Source of the DNA: RSA9 sp036381195
Lineage (GTDB): Bacteria > Gemmatimonadota > Gemmatimonadetes > Longimicrobiales > RSA9
Direction: 5' to 3'
NCBI GenBank assembly: GCA_036381195.1
Contig: DASVDH010000089.1
Location: 13,708 to 77,707, forward strand
Length of the DNA: 64,000 nucleotides
Part shown: positions 32,908-40,173 of the stretch, one piece after another
How positions within the stretch are numbered: position 1 is the first letter of the stretch
Layout: each line of letters begins with the position of its first letter
Position numbers and translations under genes: made by a program
The notes under the pieces: model-generated
Databases searched by the model: none
What the model saw: the letters and a program-made list of their open reading frames with translations, nothing else
Told to the model about the DNA's origin: nothing

Positions 32908-34971
32908 ATGAGGCGCCTGCCACGTCCCGTCTGGCTGCCGGCGGCCGTCCTCCTCCTCGCGCCGCTGCCAGGCCGCGCGCAGGATGCCGCGGGCTGGGAC
33001 TCCCCGCGCGTGCTGGCCTTGATGGAGGCGGCCCGCACCCGCCGGCAGCTCCCGCGAGGCGACTCCGCCCTCAGGAACTATCGAGCCCACGCCAACGGTT
33101 ACGTCTACTTCTACCTGGACCGCCGGGACTCGGAGGAGCGCACGCTGGTCAAGGTGGACCAGGTCGCGCTGGACGTGTACTGGGCCGCGCCCAATCGCAC
33201 CAAGCAGCGCATTGTCGGGCTGCGGGACGAGAAGCGCCTGCCCGTGCGCATCCACTACCACCTGGACCACCTGACCGTGGTCCAGAACGAGTTCGGTGAT
33301 TCGATCCGCCTGGGCGATGGCGACGAGGTGCGGGACGTGCCGCACCCCGCCGCGCCCGGCTCCGGCGCCATCTACCAGTTCCGGCTGGCCGACTCGCTCT
33401 CGCTTTACCTGCCCGGGGCACCCGATCCGGTCCGCGTCTACGAGGTGGAGGTCCGGCCGCGCAGCCTGGACGAGCCGGCATTCGTCGGCTCGATCTTCCT
33501 GGACCGCGCGACCGGCGCGATCGTCCGCATGAGCTTCACCTTCACGCCCGCGGCGTACGTGGACCGGCGCCTGGACTACATTCACATCGCCCTGGACAAC
33601 GGGCTGTGGCAGGGCCGGTACTGGCTGCCGCACGAGCAGCGCGTCGAGATCCGGCGCCAGGTCCCGGAGCTGGACTTCCCCGTGGGCGGGGTGATCCGCG
33701 GTGTGATGAGCATCGGCGACTACCGCTTCAACCAGCCGCTGCCGGACGGCCTGTTCCGCGGCCCTCCCGTGGTGGCCGTGCCGGAGCCCGTCCGGCAGAG
33801 GTTCCCGTTCCCCACCGGCCTGTTCGACGGCCTCGAGGCGGAGGGACTGGCCGCGGCATCTACCAGCAAGCTCGACCTCGGAGCGTTGCGGAAGGAGGCC
33901 TTGCGTCTCGTGGGGCGACGCCGCCTCAGCGGCCTTCCGCGGCTGCGTCTCCTGCTGCCGGGCGCGTCCTCCGTCGGGCGATACGACCGCGCGGAGGGGG
34001 TGTTCGTGGGGGCGGGGGTCAGCTACGCGCTCTCGCCGGCCGCGCGCGTCGAGGTCGCGGGCGGTTACGCCGCCGCCGCGGACCGCTTCTCCGGCTCCAC
34101 CGCCCTGGTCGCCGAGCTCGGGCGGACCCGCCTCCGGCTCGGCGCCTACGCGGACACGCTGCGAGATCTCGGCCCCCGTCGCGGCGCGCCCGGCGCGCTG
34201 AACACGCTGACCGCCGCGCTCGCGGGCGAGGACTTCCTGGACCCGTACTACGCGACGGGCGCGCGGCTCTCGTTGGGCCGCCAGCTCCGCGACCGCTGGA
34301 GCGCCCGGCTCCAGCTCACGCTGGAGGAGCACCGGAGCGCACGGCTCGCGGAGCCGGGCACGCTGTTCGAGGACTCCGCCTCCTTCCGGCCCGTGCTGCC
34401 CATCAGCGAGGGTACGCTCGCCTCCGGCCGGCTCGCCGTGGTGCGGACGGCGCCGCCGGAGGCCGCCGCCGGCTGGCGCGCGGAAGCGTCCCTCGAGGCC
34501 GGCGCATTCGAGGGCGAGGCCTACGGCCGGCCGGAGCTGGACCTGGAGGCCTTCCACCGCTCGGCGAACCGCCGGACCGAGCTGCGCGGCCGCCTCTCCG
34601 CAGGCATCGCCTTCGGCGCGCCGCCCGCACAGCGGCTCTACCTGCTGGGTGGCGCCGGCACGCTCCCCGGGTACGAGTACCGCGGCTTCATCGGCGACCG
34701 CTACGTGCTCGCGGAGGTCGAGGCATCCCACGCGGTGATCGGCCCGTGGGTGCGCCTGCGCGCCACGGCCGCGGCCGGCTGGTCCGACCTCGCCGTCGCC
34801 AACAGCCCGGCCGGCTGGGAGGTCGCCCCCACCGGCCGGCTCCGCACGAGCGTGGCCGCGGGCCTCGGCCTCGTCCACGACATCCTCCGCGTGGACCTGG
34901 CTCGCGGGCTCAACGACGGGATCTGGCAAGTCATCCTGTCCGTCCGGCCCGACCTCCACGATTTCCTGTGA
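32908..34971 (+). CDS. Large outer-membrane beta-barrel protein (Omp85-like C-terminus)
   Basis: 687 residues with a Sec signal (ends PLPGRAQ). The N-terminal ~330 residues are periplasmic and beta-rich (RAHANGYVYFYLDRRD, SLSLYLPGAPDPVRVYEVEV, GSIFLDRATGAIVRMSFTFT), recalling carboxypeptidase-regulatory-linked proteins of the DUF5686 type. From about 360 a barrel begins, and near 590 LYLLGGAGTLPGYEYRGFIG resembles the Omp85 loop-6 region. The C-terminus ends in a barrel-like strand with terminal aromatic residue (HDFL). A CAGGGG lies before ATG 32908. It may assist surface export; the exact role is not known. Confidence 0.72.
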   Translation: MRRLPRPVWLPAAVLLLAPLPGRAQDAAGWDSPRVLALMEAARTRRQLPRGDSALRNYRAHANGYVYFYLDRRDSEERTLVKVDQVALDVYWAAPNRTKQRIVGLRDEKRLPVRIHYHLDHLTVVQNEFGDSIRLGDGDEVRDVPHPAAPGSGAIYQFRLADSLSLYLPGAPDPVRVYEVEVRPRSLDEPAFVGSIFLDRATGAIVRMSFTFTPAAYVDRRLDYIHIALDNGLWQGRYWLPHEQRVEIRRQVPELDFPVGGVIRGVMSIGDYRFNQPLPDGLFRGPPVVAVPEPVRQRFPFPTGLFDGLEAEGLAAASTSKLDLGALRKEALRLVGRRRLSGLPRLRLLLPGASSVGRYDRAEGVFVGAGVSYALSPAARVEVAGGYAAAADRFSGSTALVAELGRTRLRLGAYADTLRDLGPRRGAPGALNTLTAALAGEDFLDPYYATGARLSLGRQLRDRWSARLQLTLEEHRSARLAEPGTLFEDSASFRPVLPISEGTLASGRLAVVRTAPPEAAAGWRAEASLEAGAFEGEAYGRPELDLEAFHRSANRRTELRGRLSAGIAFGAPPAQRLYLLGGAGTLPGYEYRGFIGDRYVLAEVEASHAVIGPWVRLRATAAAGWSDLAVANSPAGWEVAPTGRLRTSVAAGLGLVHDILRVDLARGLNDGIWQVILSVRPDLHDFL

Positions 34972-35104
34972 TCCCCGGCCGCGGCGCGCCCCTCCGGCCG
35001 CTCCGGCCCCGCGCGCCCCGGCCGATGCGAGAGCCGGCATGGGCGGCGCGCACGCGGGCGGCAGCCCGGCCGGGCCGGGGCCGGGGCGACACCGCGCAGC
35101 CGGC

Positions 35105-35497
35105 TCAGGCGGCGCCTTCCGCCGTCGTGCCGGCGTCCGCCTCGGCGTCGTCGAGATCGGCCGCGCCGCGCGGCGAGCCCAGCAGCACCAGCTCGCGGAC
35201 CGCGACCTCTGCCGTCGGGATGGTGACGCCGTTCTTCTCGTAGGAGTCGTACTCCATCCGCCCCTCGACGTACAGCCGGTCGCCCTTCCGGACGTAGTTC
35301 TCGGCCAGCTCCGCCAGCCGGTCCCACAGCGTGAGCCGGTGCCACTCCGTGCGCTCCTCGTAACCCCCGTTCCGCGGCACACGCCGGCTCGTCGCGAGCG
35401 AGAGGTGCGCCACCTTCGTCCCCGCCGCCGTCGTCTGGACGTCCGGGTCGCGACCGGCGTTGCCCACGAGGATCACCTTGTTGACCGAGCGACTCAT
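35105..35497 (-). CDS. ssb: Single-stranded DNA-binding protein
   Basis: 130 residues; OB-fold SSB covering and protecting ssDNA. The start MSRSVNKVILVGNAGRDPD and the WHRLTLWDRLAELAENYVRKG section are typical. After residue 112 the tail is acidic but ends EADAGTTAEGAA and lacks the conserved DDDIPF-type tip through which SSB recruits partners. Either this is a second SSB or the tip is lost. AGGGAGGG precedes the ATG. The region upstream carries 61-bp tandem repeats. Confidence 0.9.
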   Translation of the reverse strand: MSRSVNKVILVGNAGRDPDVQTTAAGTKVAHLSLATSRRVPRNGGYEERTEWHRLTLWDRLAELAENYVRKGDRLYVEGRMEYDSYEKNGVTIPTAEVAVRELVLLGSPRGAADLDDAEADAGTTAEGAA

Positions 35498-35810
35498 GAG
35501 CCCTCCCTTGGTTGGGGTGTGCGCCCAAGGTGGTCCCGCGGGCGGGGCGGAGCGATAGCCGGTTGGGAGAGGCGTCGACGCGGTCGGGCTCGGGCCCCGG
35601 GGAGGAGGAGGCGCGGGCCTGGTGTTGAAGCTGATGGCGGGTCACCCGGCGTGGCGGACGGCGCGGGCCGGGTGGCGGCACGGGCGCGGCACGGCGGCGG
35701 CGTGCCGAGAGCAAACAGGCCGCGGCCGGCCCTCGACGCCCGCCCTTGCGACGGGGGCGGCAGGCGCCGGTGGCAGCCGCGCACCGCGTGGCGCTTTTCT
35801 GGCGGGGGTG

Positions 35811-36010
35811 CGGCGAAGCTTCCTGCATCGGCCTGCACGGCCCGGCGCCATGGACGTTGGCCGCGCCCGGCGCGGCGAAGTTCCCACGCATCGGCGGGCG
35901 GTCCAGCGCCATGGAAGTCGGCCGCGTCGGGCGCGGCGAAGTTCCCACCCACCACCGCACGGCTCCGCACCGTGGAAATCAGCCGCGCTGGGCACGGCGA
36001 AGTCCGCACT
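35811..36010. repeat. 61-bp tandem repeat, about 3.3 units, upstream of ssb
   Basis: CGGCGAAG starts units at 35811, 35873, 35934 and 35995 (periods 62, 61, 61). Each unit continues with a CCCAC/CATCGG stretch, a central GC(A/G)CC(A/G)TGGA core and CCGCGC before the next. The fourth unit is cut short. The region 35498-36236 holds no credible gene. Read on the minus strand, the units give NFAAPDAADFHGAG-like peptides, but the 61-base period shifts frame each time. Confidence 0.8.
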
Positions 36011-36236
36011 CGGAAGGCGGATCAAGCCGGATGATGGAACTTGACCGCCGCGCCGACGTGGTCAGGTTCCTGGCGGTCGAAAATCTGACACCCCCGTCGC
36101 GCAGGGCCGGTGCAGCGCGGGCGAGGCCTGCGCCCGGCTCGGCAGGCCCGGACCTGACAAAGCGGGGCGAGGAAGGCGGGGGAATCGTGCCGCGGCTCGC
36201 CCCGGCCCGCACCCCCGCCCTCGCCCGGGCGGAGTG

Positions 36237-36266
36237 GGGCCGGGGCGGGGGCCCTCGCCCCGGCCC
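36237..36266 (-). terminator. Hairpin at the polA 3' end
   Basis: GGGCCGGGGCG (36237-36247) and CGCCCCGGCCC (36256-36266) form a perfect 11-pair stem three bases beyond the polA stop. The right arm lies in GCCCTCGCCCCGGCCC (36251-36266), the exact inverse of the dispersed 16-mer at 10838 and 14546. A partial copy lies at 36196-36208. Confidence 0.7.
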
Positions 36267-36269
36267 GCC

Positions 36270-39020
36270 TCACTTACACTCGTACCAGTTCTCGCCGACG
36301 CCGGTCGCGACCTCGAGCGGGACGGACAGCTCGAACGCGCCTTCCATCAGCTCCGTCACCATCGCGCGGGTCTCGTCCACGTGCTCGCGCGGCACTTCGA
36401 AGACCAGCTCGTCGTGCACCTGGAGCAGCATACGTGCGGGCGAGCCACGCGCGGCGATCTCGCGGTGGATGTCGATCATGGCGAGCTTGATGATGTCCGC
36501 GGCCGTGCCCTGCACGGGCGCGTTGGTCGCCGCCCGCTCGCCGAACTGACGCACGCTGTAGTTGTTGCTGCGGATCTCGGGGATGTAGCGTCTGCGGCCG
36601 GACAGCGTCTCCACCCAGCCGTGCTCCCGCGCATGCGCGATCTGCTCGTCCAGGTAGCGCCGCACGCCGGGGAACCGCTGGAAGTACTGTTCGATGAAGC
36701 GCCGCGCCTCGGCCACCGACGTGCCCAGCCGCTGCGCCAGCGCGAACGGGCCGACGCCGTAGATCGTCGCGAAGTTGATCGTCTTGGCTGCGGCACGCAT
36801 CTGCGGCGTCACATCCTCGGGCAGCACGTCGAACACGAGTGCCGCGGTCTGCCGGTGGATGTCCACGCCCAGGCGGAACGCCTCCACGAACGCAGGATCG
36901 CCGGACAGGTGCGCCAGGATCCGCAGCTCGATCTGCGAGTAGTCCGCCGCCAGGAACACGCAGCCCTCCGCCGGGACGAACCCCTTGCGGATCTCGGCGC
37001 CGATCTCCGTGCGGATCGGGATGTTCTGCAGATTCGGCTCGCTCGAGGAGAGCCGGCCGGTCGCCGCGACCGTCTGATTGAAGTTCGTGTGGATCCGACC
37101 GGTCTGCGGATTCACGAGCAGTGGCAACGCATCCACGTACGTGCCCTTCAGCTTGTCGAGCTGCCGGTACTCGAGGATCAGTCGCGGCAGCGCGTGCCCC
37201 TGCGCGGCGAGCTCCTCGAGCACGGCCGCATCCGTGGACGGCCCCGTCTTGGTGCGGCGCACCACCGGCAGGCCCAGCTTGTCGAACAGCACGTTGCGGA
37301 GCTGCGGCGTCGAGTTGATGTTGAACTCGCCGCCGGCCTCCTTGTAGATGTCCTCCTCGATCAGCTGGAGCTCGCGCGCGAGCTTGGCCGAGAGGTTCCG
37401 GAAGAACGCGGCATCGATGCGGATGCCCACCCACTCCATGTCCGCGAGCACGTGGACGAGCGGCATCTCGATGCGGCGGAACAGGTCGGTCAGGCCGTAG
37501 CGCTCGAGCTCCTCGGCGAACAACGCCTCCAATTGAAGCGCGACGTCCGCATCCTCGCACGCGTAGTCGCGCGCCGCGTCCAGCGGGACCTCGGGGAACG
37601 GGATCTCGTTCTTGCCCTTGCCGCACAGCTCCGCGTACGTGGTCGTGCGGTGATCCAGATACTGCAACGCGAGCGAGTCCAGGCCGTGCTCGCGGCGGCC
37701 CGGGTCGATCACGTACGACGCGATCATGGTGTCGAACGCGACCCCACGCAGCGCCACGCCCGCACGTCGCAGAACGAGCAGGTCGTATTTCAGGTTCTGT
37801 CCGATCTTGGCGACGGCCGGGTCCTCGAGCATCTCCACGAGCGGGCGCATCTCCGGCGCGTGGAGCGGCGGCAGGTTGATCAGCGGGCGGTCGTCCAGCT
37901 CGAGGCCGGCGGGCCGCCGGTGCGCGAACGGCAGGTAGTACGCCTCTCCCGGCTCGAAGGCGAAGCTCATGCCGACCAGGTCCGCGCGCAGTGGATCCAG
38001 ACTCGTTGCCTCGGTGTCCAGGGCGACGCGCCCCAGACCGCGCGCGCGCTCGGCCAGCGCCACGGCCTCCGCGGCCGTCTCGACCAGGCGGTAGCGCCGC
38101 TCGACCCGCTCCGCCGCCGGCTCCGGCGCCGCGTAGTCCCGCACGAGGGAATGGAACTCGAGCTCGAGGAACACGTCCCGTAGCCGGGCCCGGTCCGGCC
38201 CCTTGACGCGCAGCGCCTCCATGTCCAGCTCGATGGGCAGGTCGCACCGGATCGTGACCAGCTCCTTCGAGAGCAGGACGTCATCGGCGTGCTGCTTGAG
38301 AGCCTCGCGCGCCCGCTTGTTGGGCACCTCGTCCGCGTGCGCCAGCACGTTCTCGACCGGCCCGTACGCCTCGATCAACTGGAGCGCCGTCTTGGGGCCG
38401 ATGCCCCGTGCGCCGGGGATGTTGTCCGACGCATCGCCGATGAGCCCCAGGTAATCCACCACGCGCTCCGGCGGCACCCCCAGCCGCTCGGAGGCGTTGC
38501 TCACGTCCACCCATTCTTCCTCGATGCCGGACGGCCCGCCCCGTCCCGGGTTCAGCAGGCAGATGCCGGGCTGAATGAGCTGGTAGAAGTCCTTGTCACC
38601 CGACACGATGACGGTTTCGAGGCCGCGCTCGAGCGCCTTCGTCGCCAGCGTGCCGATGACGTCGTCCGCTTCATGGTCCGGCAGCTCGAGCACCGGGATC
38701 CGGAACGCGGACAGGAGCTCCCGGATGCGCGGCATGGATGCGTTCAGCTCGTCCGGCATCTTCTCGCGCGTGGCCTTGTACGCGGGGTAGCGCGCCTCGC
38801 GCTCGCTCGTGCCTGCATCGAGCACCACGCCCAGGTAATCCGGCTCGTGCTCCTCGAGGATCTTCAGCAGGAACTTCGTCACGCCCCACGCCGCCGACGT
38901 GTTCTCGCCCCGCGACGTCGTCAGCGGGCGGTTGATCATGGCGAAGAACGAACGGTAGATCAGCGCGTAGCCGTCGATGAGGAACAGCCGTGGCCGCGTC
39001 TTGGCGGGCTTCGCGAGCAT
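36270..39020 (-). CDS. polA: DNA polymerase I
   Basis: 916 residues; repair and lagging-strand polymerase. The 5'-3' nuclease domain (1-300) has FLIDGYALIYRSFFA and DHEADDVIGTLA. The 3'-5' proofreading domain (about 320-520) keeps all catalytic motifs: DTEATSLDP (about 333), NLKYD and YACEDAD, so proofreading is likely active, unlike Taq. The polymerase domain has DYSQIELRILAHLSGD (about 692), KTINFATIYG (about 744) and VHDELV (about 866). It is transcribed apart from the cspA gene on the same strand, with a strong hairpin at its 3' end. Confidence 0.97.
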   Translation of the reverse strand: MLAKPAKTRPRLFLIDGYALIYRSFFAMINRPLTTSRGENTSAAWGVTKFLLKILEEHEPDYLGVVLDAGTSEREARYPAYKATREKMPDELNASMPRIRELLSAFRIPVLELPDHEADDVIGTLATKALERGLETVIVSGDKDFYQLIQPGICLLNPGRGGPSGIEEEWVDVSNASERLGVPPERVVDYLGLIGDASDNIPGARGIGPKTALQLIEAYGPVENVLAHADEVPNKRAREALKQHADDVLLSKELVTIRCDLPIELDMEALRVKGPDRARLRDVFLELEFHSLVRDYAAPEPAAERVERRYRLVETAAEAVALAERARGLGRVALDTEATSLDPLRADLVGMSFAFEPGEAYYLPFAHRRPAGLELDDRPLINLPPLHAPEMRPLVEMLEDPAVAKIGQNLKYDLLVLRRAGVALRGVAFDTMIASYVIDPGRREHGLDSLALQYLDHRTTTYAELCGKGKNEIPFPEVPLDAARDYACEDADVALQLEALFAEELERYGLTDLFRRIEMPLVHVLADMEWVGIRIDAAFFRNLSAKLARELQLIEEDIYKEAGGEFNINSTPQLRNVLFDKLGLPVVRRTKTGPSTDAAVLEELAAQGHALPRLILEYRQLDKLKGTYVDALPLLVNPQTGRIHTNFNQTVAATGRLSSSEPNLQNIPIRTEIGAEIRKGFVPAEGCVFLAADYSQIELRILAHLSGDPAFVEAFRLGVDIHRQTAALVFDVLPEDVTPQMRAAAKTINFATIYGVGPFALAQRLGTSVAEARRFIEQYFQRFPGVRRYLDEQIAHAREHGWVETLSGRRRYIPEIRSNNYSVRQFGERAATNAPVQGTAADIIKLAMIDIHREIAARGSPARMLLQVHDELVFEVPREHVDETRAMVTELMEGAFELSVPLEVATGVGENWYECK

Positions 39021-39130
39021 GCAATCGTGTCCGGGTTCGGGGGCGTCGTTCTCCTGCGTGTATACCCCCGTCGCGGACCGGCGTGCGCGCGGCGCGACCG
39101 GTTACCGGCGAGAGGCGGCTGCGAAATCGG

Positions 39131-39165
39131 AGCGCCCCGCCGGCTCCTGCTGCCGGCGGGGCGCT
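39131..39165 (-). terminator. Putative cspA terminator
   Basis: AGCGCCCCGCCGGC (39131-39144), seven-base loop, GCCGGCGGGGCGCT (39152-39165): a perfect 14-pair stem, 40 bases past the cspA stop. On the minus strand only a short ATTT follows, so termination may depend mostly on the stem. Confidence 0.65.
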
Positions 39166-39205
39166 GGCCCAACCATCCTCCAATGGCCCGAGGCTCGGTC
39201 CCGCG

Positions 39206-39406
39206 TCAGACCTTCGTGACGTTCGCGGCCTGGAGCCCCTTCTCCGTCTGGCGGATCTCGAACTCGACCTCCTGGCCCTCGGCGAGCGTCTTGAAGCCCT
39301 CCATGTTGATCGCGGAGAAGTGCACGAACACGTCCTCGCCGTCGGCCTGTTCAATGAAGCCATATCCCTTGGCGTCATTGAACCACTTGACCTTACCTCT
39401 GGCCAT
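39206..39406 (-). CDS. cspA: Cold shock protein, CspA family
   Basis: 66 residues; single-domain nucleic-acid chaperone. RNP1 KGYGFI (13-18) and RNP2 VFVHF (26-30) are intact, and the ends (MARGKVKWFN, GLQAANVTKV) are standard. ATG 39406 has TAGGAGGACAGC upstream; the longer frame is untranslated leader. The leader carries a 14-bp palindrome and the promoter has an AT-rich upstream element. Confidence 0.96.
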   Translation of the reverse strand: MARGKVKWFNDAKGYGFIEQADGEDVFVHFSAINMEGFKTLAEGQEVEFEIRQTEKGLQAANVTKV

Positions 39407-39436
39407 TGAAGCTGTCCTCCTACGAAGGGTTGAAGC

Positions 39437-39450
39437 GTGTTGCACAACAC
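39437..39450. promoter_or_regulatory. 14-bp palindrome in the cspA leader
   Basis: GTGTTGCACAACAC is a perfect palindrome between the predicted cspA promoter and its ATG, within the first ~25 transcribed bases. It is more likely an operator than an RNA hairpin, because the loop would be too small without breaking central pairs. Confidence 0.4.
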
Positions 39451-39465
39451 GGCTCAGCGGGAGGC

Positions 39466-39495
39466 AAGCTAAGAACGGAGATCGGAATGTGTCAA
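39466..39495 (-). promoter_or_regulatory. cspA promoter
   Basis: Minus strand: perfect TTGACA (39495-39490), 18-base spacer, TAGCTT (39471-39466). Directly upstream is an A/T tract (AAAATTTTG), unusual in this GC-rich sequence and resembling an UP element. The leader would be about 50 bases. Confidence 0.55.
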
Positions 39496-39546
39496 GCAAA
39501 ATTTTGTTTTCCACCCCTCTCCCGACCGCCACCCCACCACGAACCG

Positions 39547-40173
39547 TCAGCCGGCTAGCCAGATCGCGAGCCGGTACGCCGCCGCGCCGGCAACCGGAAT
39601 CGAGACATTGTCGTCGATGGGAACGGGTGCGGCCTCGACCAGCGTGACGGCAAGGGCCGCGGCGGCGGCGGCCGGCAGGCCGGTTCCGGGCGCGGCATAG
39701 CCGATGGCGAGCGCCGCCGCGAAGAAGGCCAGCGTGCCCTCCACGGTCCGGCCCGGGCGGTACGTCCGCCGGCCCAGGCGGGACCCGACGAGCGCGGCGC
39801 TGGCGTCTCCGATGGCCGCGTAGAGGATGCCGATCGCGGCGACGCGCCCGGGGAAGATCAGGGCGGTGAGCGCGGCGCCGAGGGCGAGCGTCGTGGCGCC
39901 GGTGAGGCCCCGCCGCTCCGCCGGCCGGAGCATCGCGCCGACCGCGAGCCGGAAGCGGCGGTCCGCGCCGGGCACGCGCAGGCGGATCAGGTCCACGGCA
40001 AGGGCGAAGAGTGCCGCGGCGGCCAGCAGGGCACGAGCCGGCAGCGGAGGGAGGAGCCAGGCGACGAGGGCCGCAGCCGTGCCCGCGGCCGCGTGGATCG
40101 CCTTGCGCGCGGCCTCCCTCGCAGCCGGCAGCGCCGGCGAGATCGCGGGCTCCGCTTCCGCAGCGCGTCTCAA
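39547..40173 (-). CDS. Diacylglycerol/polyprenol kinase-like membrane protein
   Basis: 208 residues, about six hydrophobic segments. The CTP-dependent lipid kinase pattern of the dolichol/phytol kinase (SEC59/VTE5) family is visible: GILYAAIGDASAALVGSRLGR (landmark only) followed by GRTVEGTLAFF, where Asp and the Gly-Thr-rich loop bind nucleotide. It may phosphorylate a polyprenol or diacylglycerol. The start is TTG at 40173, immediately after the Slt stop (TGATTG), so translation is probably coupled. Confidence 0.75.
   Translation of the reverse strand: MRRAAEAEPAISPALPAAREAARKAIHAAAGTAAALVAWLLPPLPARALLAAAALFALAVDLIRLRVPGADRRFRLAVGAMLRPAERRGLTGATTLALGAALTALIFPGRVAAIGILYAAIGDASAALVGSRLGRRTYRPGRTVEGTLAFFAAALAIGYAAPGTGLPAAAAAALAVTLVEAAPVPIDDNVSIPVAGAAAYRLAIWLAG

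Noticed and set aside
36234..38183. Long plus-strand open frame (649 codons) opposite polA
   Set aside because: Arg/His/Gln-rich composition without motifs; it is the antisense shadow of polA in high-GC DNA.
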